This document shows, piece after piece, positions 29,453-33,297 of a stretch of DNA of 33,297 bases (positions are counted from its first letter, which is position 1; every line of letters starts with the position of its first letter). Source of the stretch: an uncultured Lachnospiraceae bacterium (lineage in GTDB: Bacteria > Bacillota > Clostridia > Lachnospirales > Lachnospiraceae); the NCBI GenBank assembly GCA_947624815.1, contig CANQME010000027.1:1-33297 (forward strand). The letters are read 5' to 3'. A program made the translations under genes and the position numbers. The notes below the pieces were generated by a model. It worked only from the letters and a program-made list of their open reading frames with translations. It did no database searches and was not told the DNA's origin.

Positions 29453-30422
29453 GGCAGCGATCGAGTTGGTAGACCTTAAGAAATATTTCCCTGTCAGCAA
29501 CGGATTCGGCAGGAGCAGAAGCTACGCCAAGGCCGTGGACGGCATTTCCCTGACGATCAACAAGGGAGAGATCGTCGGACTGGTGGGAGAATCCGGAAGC
29601 GGCAAGACGACCCTGGCCAGGGTGATCCTGCGGCTGACGGACATCACCTCCGGCACGGTGATCTTCGACGGGGTGGATCTGTCCAAAGCCACCCGCGCCC
29701 AGATGAAGGAGATGCGGACCAAGGTATCCGTGGTGTTCCAGGATCCGGCGTCCAATTTAAATCCCCGTGAGACCGTATTAAGCTCCATCATGCGTCCGCT
29801 GGTCATTCACGGGATCAACCGGAAGGACGCGAAGGAAATGGCCACGAAGGCCATGTCCCTGGTGAAGATGGACGCCCGGTATCTCTACAGCTACCCCCAT
29901 CAGCTGTCCGGCGGACAGCTGCAGCGCATCGCCATCGCACGGGCGCTGGTGATGAATCCGAAGGTCATGATCCTGGATGAGCCGACGTCGGCCCTGGATA
30001 TCTCGGTGCAGGCGCAGATCCTGAATCTGCTTCTGGACCTGCAGGAGCAGCTGGGCCTGACCTATCTGGTCATCACCCATGACCTGAACGTGATCCGCTA
30101 TATCAGCGACCGGATCGCCGTCATGTATCTGGGCCGTCTGGTGGAGTTCGGACCGACGCAGGAGGTGCTTGACAATCCCCGTCACCCGTATACGAAGGGA
30201 CTGATGGCGGCGTCGCCGATCTTAAATCCCCATGACCGGGGCAGGGAGAAGTACATGATGGAGGGGGAGCCGGGAAGTCTGATCGATCTGCCCAGCGGGT
30301 GCCATTTCCATCCCCGGTGTCCGTACGCAACGGAGCGGTGCCGGACGGAGGCACCAAAGGACGTGAGGATCTCGGAGCTTCACCAGGTGAACTGCTTCCT
30401 GGCGGAGAAGGAGGACGCCTGA
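29445..30422 (+). CDS. Peptide ABC transporter ATP-binding protein (OppF/DppF family), second system
   Basis: Second ATPase, 325 residues. Walker A GESGSGKT is at 48-55, signature LSGGQLQR, Walker B VMILDEPTSALD. The C terminus has four cysteines, Cys286, Cys292, Cys299 and Cys317 (GCHFHPRCPYATERC...NC), matching those of its partner. The ATG lies within the end of the preceding gene behind GGGGGTGAAGG. Confidence 0.94.
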   Translation: MAEAAIELVDLKKYFPVSNGFGRSRSYAKAVDGISLTINKGEIVGLVGESGSGKTTLARVILRLTDITSGTVIFDGVDLSKATRAQMKEMRTKVSVVFQDPASNLNPRETVLSSIMRPLVIHGINRKDAKEMATKAMSLVKMDARYLYSYPHQLSGGQLQRIAIARALVMNPKVMILDEPTSALDISVQAQILNLLLDLQEQLGLTYLVITHDLNVIRYISDRIAVMYLGRLVEFGPTQEVLDNPRHPYTKGLMAASPILNPHDRGREKYMMEGEPGSLIDLPSGCHFHPRCPYATERCRTEAPKDVRISELHQVNCFLAEKEDA

Positions 30423-30524
30423 GAAGGGCGGACCGGCAGAAACGTGTGCAGGCGGCAGCGCCGCTTCACATAGAAAGAAATGCTGCGTGAGAACGCGCAG
30501 AATCGTAAGGAGGAGAGAAAATCT
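30423..30524 (+). other. Gap with small hairpins before the second binding-protein gene
   Basis: GCGGC-AGC-GCCGC (about 30451-30463) and CTGCG/CGCAG (about 30483-30500) are the visible structures. The leader motif found before the other two operon starts is absent here, and no promoter is evident, so the binding-protein gene is probably read from upstream. Confidence 0.45.
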
Positions 30525-32195
30525 ATGAGAAAGAAAGCATTGGCAATGACAGCGGCTCTGGCTCTGGTTCTGTCTCTGGGGCTTACCGCCTGTGGGGGCG
30601 GCGCGGACAGCGGTGCGGGAAGCACCGGTGCGGCCGGTGAGGCGGCCGGAACGGAGAGCGGCAGCGGGAGTGGATCGGCGGAGACGGATTCCGACAAGGT
30701 TCTGACCATCCACGATTCCGACTGGGAAGGCATCGATCTGTTCCAGGTTTCTTCCTGGAACGATATGCAGATGCTTCTGGCGGATCCGGTTCTGGGAACC
30801 GATCCTGAGACCAAGGCGCCGACGCCCAGCATCGCTTCGGAGTTCGAGTGGAGCGACGACGGCCTGACCTGGACCCTCACATTCCCCGAGGGCATGTATT
30901 ACAGCACCGGCGAGCAGCTGGAGCCGGAGGACTTCGTGGCCAGCGTCGAGTACGGCCAGGAGGTCAGCGAGTACGGTTCCGGTTACGCCAACATCGAATC
31001 CATGGAGATCGACGGACGGAAGGTGATCTGCCATTTAAGCTCCTTCCAGGCCGATATGGAGTACAATTTCCAGAGCGTGTTCGTAGGCATCATCGACAAG
31101 GACGAGCTGGAATCCCTGTCCAAGGACGAGGCCCTGTGGGGCGTCCATCCCTACGGCCCCTACTATCTGGAGTCCTATGAGCCCGGCGCATACGCGGTGC
31201 TGAAGGCCAATCCCGGCTACAAGACCTACAATCCGATCGTGACCAATAAGGGCGCGTGCCCGGTGGAAACGGTACGCGTGGTCTTCTCCGGCGAGGATTT
31301 CACCCTGGCGCAGGGAATCCAGAACGGCGATTACGACGTGCTCAGCCGTGTTCCCAGCGCTTACCTTGAGGAGCTGCAGAACGCGGACAGCATCACCGTT
31401 ACCGAGGCGTGCGGCGCGGATCTGTCTTATCTGGAGGTCAACATCACGGATCCGATCCTGTCCGACAGCAATGTCCGCAAGGCGATCATCAACGCGATCA
31501 ACCGCGAGAACCTGGACGCCTACATGAGCGATTTCCAGTCTCCCGCCTACTGCCTGGTTCTGCCCAAGTGCTTAAACTACGACGCAGAGGCCGAGAGCTA
31601 TTACAAGGCAAGCTACGACTATGATCCGGATACCGCGAAGCAGCTGCTGGCGGACGCCGGCTGGGCCGACACGGACAACGACGGTTATCTGGACAAGGAC
31701 GGCCAGAAGTTCACATTCGAGCTGGACAGCCGAGACGATGAGGATTCCGTCCGCATCGCCCAGTCGATTGCAGCCGACCTGGCGGACGTGGGCATCGAGA
31801 TGACGATCAAGACGCAGGACTGGTCCTATGTCAACCAGGACGTTGAGGACGGCAATTTCCAGATGGCAGTTCTGGGACTTGAGTGGTCCGAGCCGTTCCT
31901 TCTGGTCGACCGTTTCTGCCAGAGGAACCCCGAGGTCACGAACCCGGATCCGGAGGGACAGGCGGCTATGGTCGCGGAGGCCAGAAGCATTGTGGATTAT
32001 AACGACAGGACGAAGGTGATCACCGATATCCAAAAGAAGCTGTTCGACTACTGCAGCATCATCCCGACGGCGGACAATACCGCGTTCCGCTGCTGGAGAT
32101 CGGAGATCCAGGGCATCATCTGCACCGATACCGGCGTATTCCTGCTGAACGACGTGGTCGTGGACGACAACGGCAATTTCCGCAACGTGCAGTAA
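30525..32195 (+). CDS. Peptide ABC transporter substrate-binding lipoprotein (family 5), second system
   Basis: An extracytoplasmic solute-binding protein of 556 residues, the usual size. The start at 30525 (MRKKALAMTAALAL) is chosen because AAGGAGGAG lies 9 bp upstream; an in-frame ATG 15 codons earlier is rejected. Lipobox LTAC (Cys23) is followed by a Gly/Ser/Ala-rich linker. SBP_bac_5 features include PSIASEFEWSDDGLTWTLTF, HPYGPYYLESYEPGAYAVLK and SNVRKAIINAINREN. It closes the second operon (B-C-D-F-A order) before a terminator. The sequence differs strongly from the first system's binding protein, suggesting a different ligand range. Confidence 0.93.
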   Translation: MRKKALAMTAALALVLSLGLTACGGGADSGAGSTGAAGEAAGTESGSGSGSAETDSDKVLTIHDSDWEGIDLFQVSSWNDMQMLLADPVLGTDPETKAPTPSIASEFEWSDDGLTWTLTFPEGMYYSTGEQLEPEDFVASVEYGQEVSEYGSGYANIESMEIDGRKVICHLSSFQADMEYNFQSVFVGIIDKDELESLSKDEALWGVHPYGPYYLESYEPGAYAVLKANPGYKTYNPIVTNKGACPVETVRVVFSGEDFTLAQGIQNGDYDVLSRVPSAYLEELQNADSITVTEACGADLSYLEVNITDPILSDSNVRKAIINAINRENLDAYMSDFQSPAYCLVLPKCLNYDAEAESYYKASYDYDPDTAKQLLADAGWADTDNDGYLDKDGQKFTFELDSRDDEDSVRIAQSIAADLADVGIEMTIKTQDWSYVNQDVEDGNFQMAVLGLEWSEPFLLVDRFCQRNPEVTNPDPEGQAAMVAEARSIVDYNDRTKVITDIQKKLFDYCSIIPTADNTAFRCWRSEIQGIICTDTGVFLLNDVVVDDNGNFRNVQ

Positions 32196-32239
32196 AAAAT
32201 ATTCCGGCGGCAGCCGGCATGCAGAATAAGGATAACCAG

Positions 32240-32296
32240 AAACGCCTGACGGCGCATCCGGATCCCCGGGAGGGACGGTACGCAGTCAGGCGTTTT
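32240..32296. terminator. Probable bidirectional terminator between convergent genes
   Basis: An 11-bp perfect inverted repeat, AAACGCCTGAC (32240-32250) and GTCAGGCGTTT (32285-32295), has T residues at the 3' side on both strands. It separates the end of the peptide operon from the uxaB gene. Confidence 0.75.
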
Positions 32297-32337
32297 ACGT
32301 GCGGAAGGCGTATCCGGGGCAGAACCGGCCGGATGCG

Positions 32338-33297
32338 TTACAGGCAGTCCTTCATGACGGCATAGGCGCCGTCGGTCTCGGTCTTCTGAAGAAGCCGCAC
32401 CGCTTCCGCCTCGAAGCCCGGGATCTCCGACAGGTCGCGGCCCCAGAAGTCCCGGTTGGTGCAGACCGCGTGGACGAGCGCTTCGGCGGAGTCTCCGCGG
32501 TGCGCATAGAAGTATTCCAACACCGCCCGGTCGTCGGAGACGGTATAGGAGCCGCCGCCCGGCCGGCGGGCCGCAAGTCCCGCGTCCGTCAGCTCCGTAC
32601 CCCGGTAGAACGCCAGATAGAAGGCGAACGAGGCGGTGATGCAGGCCGGGAGCCTGCCGAATTTGTCCACATAACCGAGGAGGGACGGCATCACGCGGGC
32701 CTTCCATTTGGACGTGGAGTTGAGGGAAATGGACAGCAGCGCATGGTCGATGAACGGATTCTTAAATCTCTCCGTGACGGCGGCCGCAAAATCCAGGCAC
32801 TCTTCCTTGGGCAGGGAAAGCGTGGGAATGATCTCGTCGTAAATGGTCCTGCTCATAAAGCCCTGGATCACCTCGTCGTTCATGCAGTCTCGGACGATGT
32901 CCCGGCCGGCCAGATACGCGCCCATGATCATGGAGGTGTGGGCGCCGTTTAGGATGCGGACCTTTCTCTGCTTGTAGGGCCTGTGGTCGCCGGTGATCAG
33001 GACCGGCAGGCCCGCTTCCGCAAACGGCAGTTCCTTCTTCAGGGAATCAGGGCCTTCGATGACCCAGAAGCCGAACACCTCGCCGGTGTCGATCAGATTG
33101 TCCTCGTAGCCGTTCTCTTCGTTGATGGCCGCCGCTTCGCTGCGGGGATAGCCGGTGACGATCCGGTCCACCAGGGTGGAGCAGAAGATATTTTCCTCCC
33201 TGATCCAGCGGACGAAATCCTCCGGCAGCTGCCACTGGGCGGCGTACTGAAGCACACATTTCTCAAGCTCTTTGCCGTTGTCGTCGATGAGCTCGCA
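32338..33297 (-). CDS. uxaB: Tagaturonate reductase (altronate oxidoreductase), 5' end outside the window
   Basis: NAD-dependent reduction of tagaturonate to altronate in galacturonate catabolism. 319 C-terminal residues are visible, about two-thirds of a typical ~480-residue protein; the N-terminal nucleotide-binding part lies beyond 33297. The frame stays open to the window edge, where it reads CELIDDNGKELEKC and joins VLQYAAQWQLPEDFVRWI. Family motifs are ENIFCSTLVDRIVTGYPR, DTGEVFGFWVIEGP and VRILNGAHTSMI, the last containing the catalytic region of mannitol dehydrogenase-type enzymes. Related UxuB (mannonate) enzymes are the main alternative, but the VIEGP and LNGAHT contexts favour UxaB. 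Confidence 0.9.
   Translation of the reverse strand, partial: CELIDDNGKELEKCVLQYAAQWQLPEDFVRWIREENIFCSTLVDRIVTGYPRSEAAAINEENGYEDNLIDTGEVFGFWVIEGPDSLKKELPFAEAGLPVLITGDHRPYKQRKVRILNGAHTSMIMGAYLAGRDIVRDCMNDEVIQGFMSRTIYDEIIPTLSLPKEECLDFAAAVTERFKNPFIDHALLSISLNSTSKWKARVMPSLLGYVDKFGRLPACITASFAFYLAFYRGTELTDAGLAARRPGGGSYTVSDDRAVLEYFYAHRGDSAEALVHAVCTNRDFWGRDLSEIPGFEAEAVRLLQKTETDGAYAVMKDCL

Overview
The window looks like chromosome from a GC-rich (about 60% by eye) member of the Firmicutes, class Clostridia, most likely Lachnospiraceae. The evidence is the gene content (Rex, PucR-type regulator, KtrAB, the rex-acpS-nnr-alr-mazF neighbourhood, Firmicutes-type OppD/OppF), strong AGGAGG ribosome binding sites and TTGACA/TATAAT promoters. 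I see no rRNA, tRNA, CRISPR, phage or insertion sequence. The species call is inference.

Layout. 173-3691: a promoter, an unrecognised 138-residue protein and a translationally coupled zinc/manganese ABC importer (binding protein, ATPase, permease). 3749-5884: potassium uptake pair ktrB-ktrA ending in a clean terminator. 5909-6070 (minus): a promoter, structured ~127-nt stretch and terminator with no coding potential, a candidate small RNA. 6163-7350 (minus): a PucR-type regulator, divergent from a 54-residue unknown small protein (7544-7708). 7877-12646: rex, acpS, nnrE-nnrD fusion, alr and a mazF toxin gene with no recognisable antitoxin. 12752-13603: yebC. 13813-17436: OmpR-type response regulator, histidine kinase and a four-PepSY lipoprotein whose promoter carries a direct-repeat box of the kind OmpR/PhoP regulators bind. 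17666-18280: PIN-like protein. 18553-19632 (minus): beta-lactamase-fold serine hydrolase. 20028-26437 and 26663-32195: two complete oligopeptide-type ABC importers in tandem, in gene orders A-B-C-D-F and B-C-D-F-A. 32338-33297 (minus): the C-terminal part of tagaturonate reductase uxaB, cut by the window edge.

The most unusual signals are non-coding. The two oligopeptide operons begin with closely related ~90-110-nt leader sequences (19853-19961 and 26472-26561) that share a sequence block, a hairpin with a G-rich apical loop and a U-rich tail, although one indel changes the reading frame between them. This is a candidate undescribed cis-acting RNA. The 5909-6035 minus-strand transcript is a second candidate RNA. 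Thirdly, many gaps and linkers carry short tandem repeats with unrelated units (12, 18, 27-28, 33 and 90 bp), and the same habit appears inside coding regions (ZnuA His-rich loop, PepSY linkers, kinase insert).

How the genes fit together: the window is mostly housekeeping and nutrient uptake (metal, K+, peptides), redox sensing by Rex, cofactor repair, D-alanine supply and a two-component envelope-sensing unit. The ATPases of the second peptide importer keep four-cysteine C-terminal motifs expected to bind an iron-sulfur cluster, whereas those of the first importer have lost them. The two systems are therefore diverged rather than recent copies.
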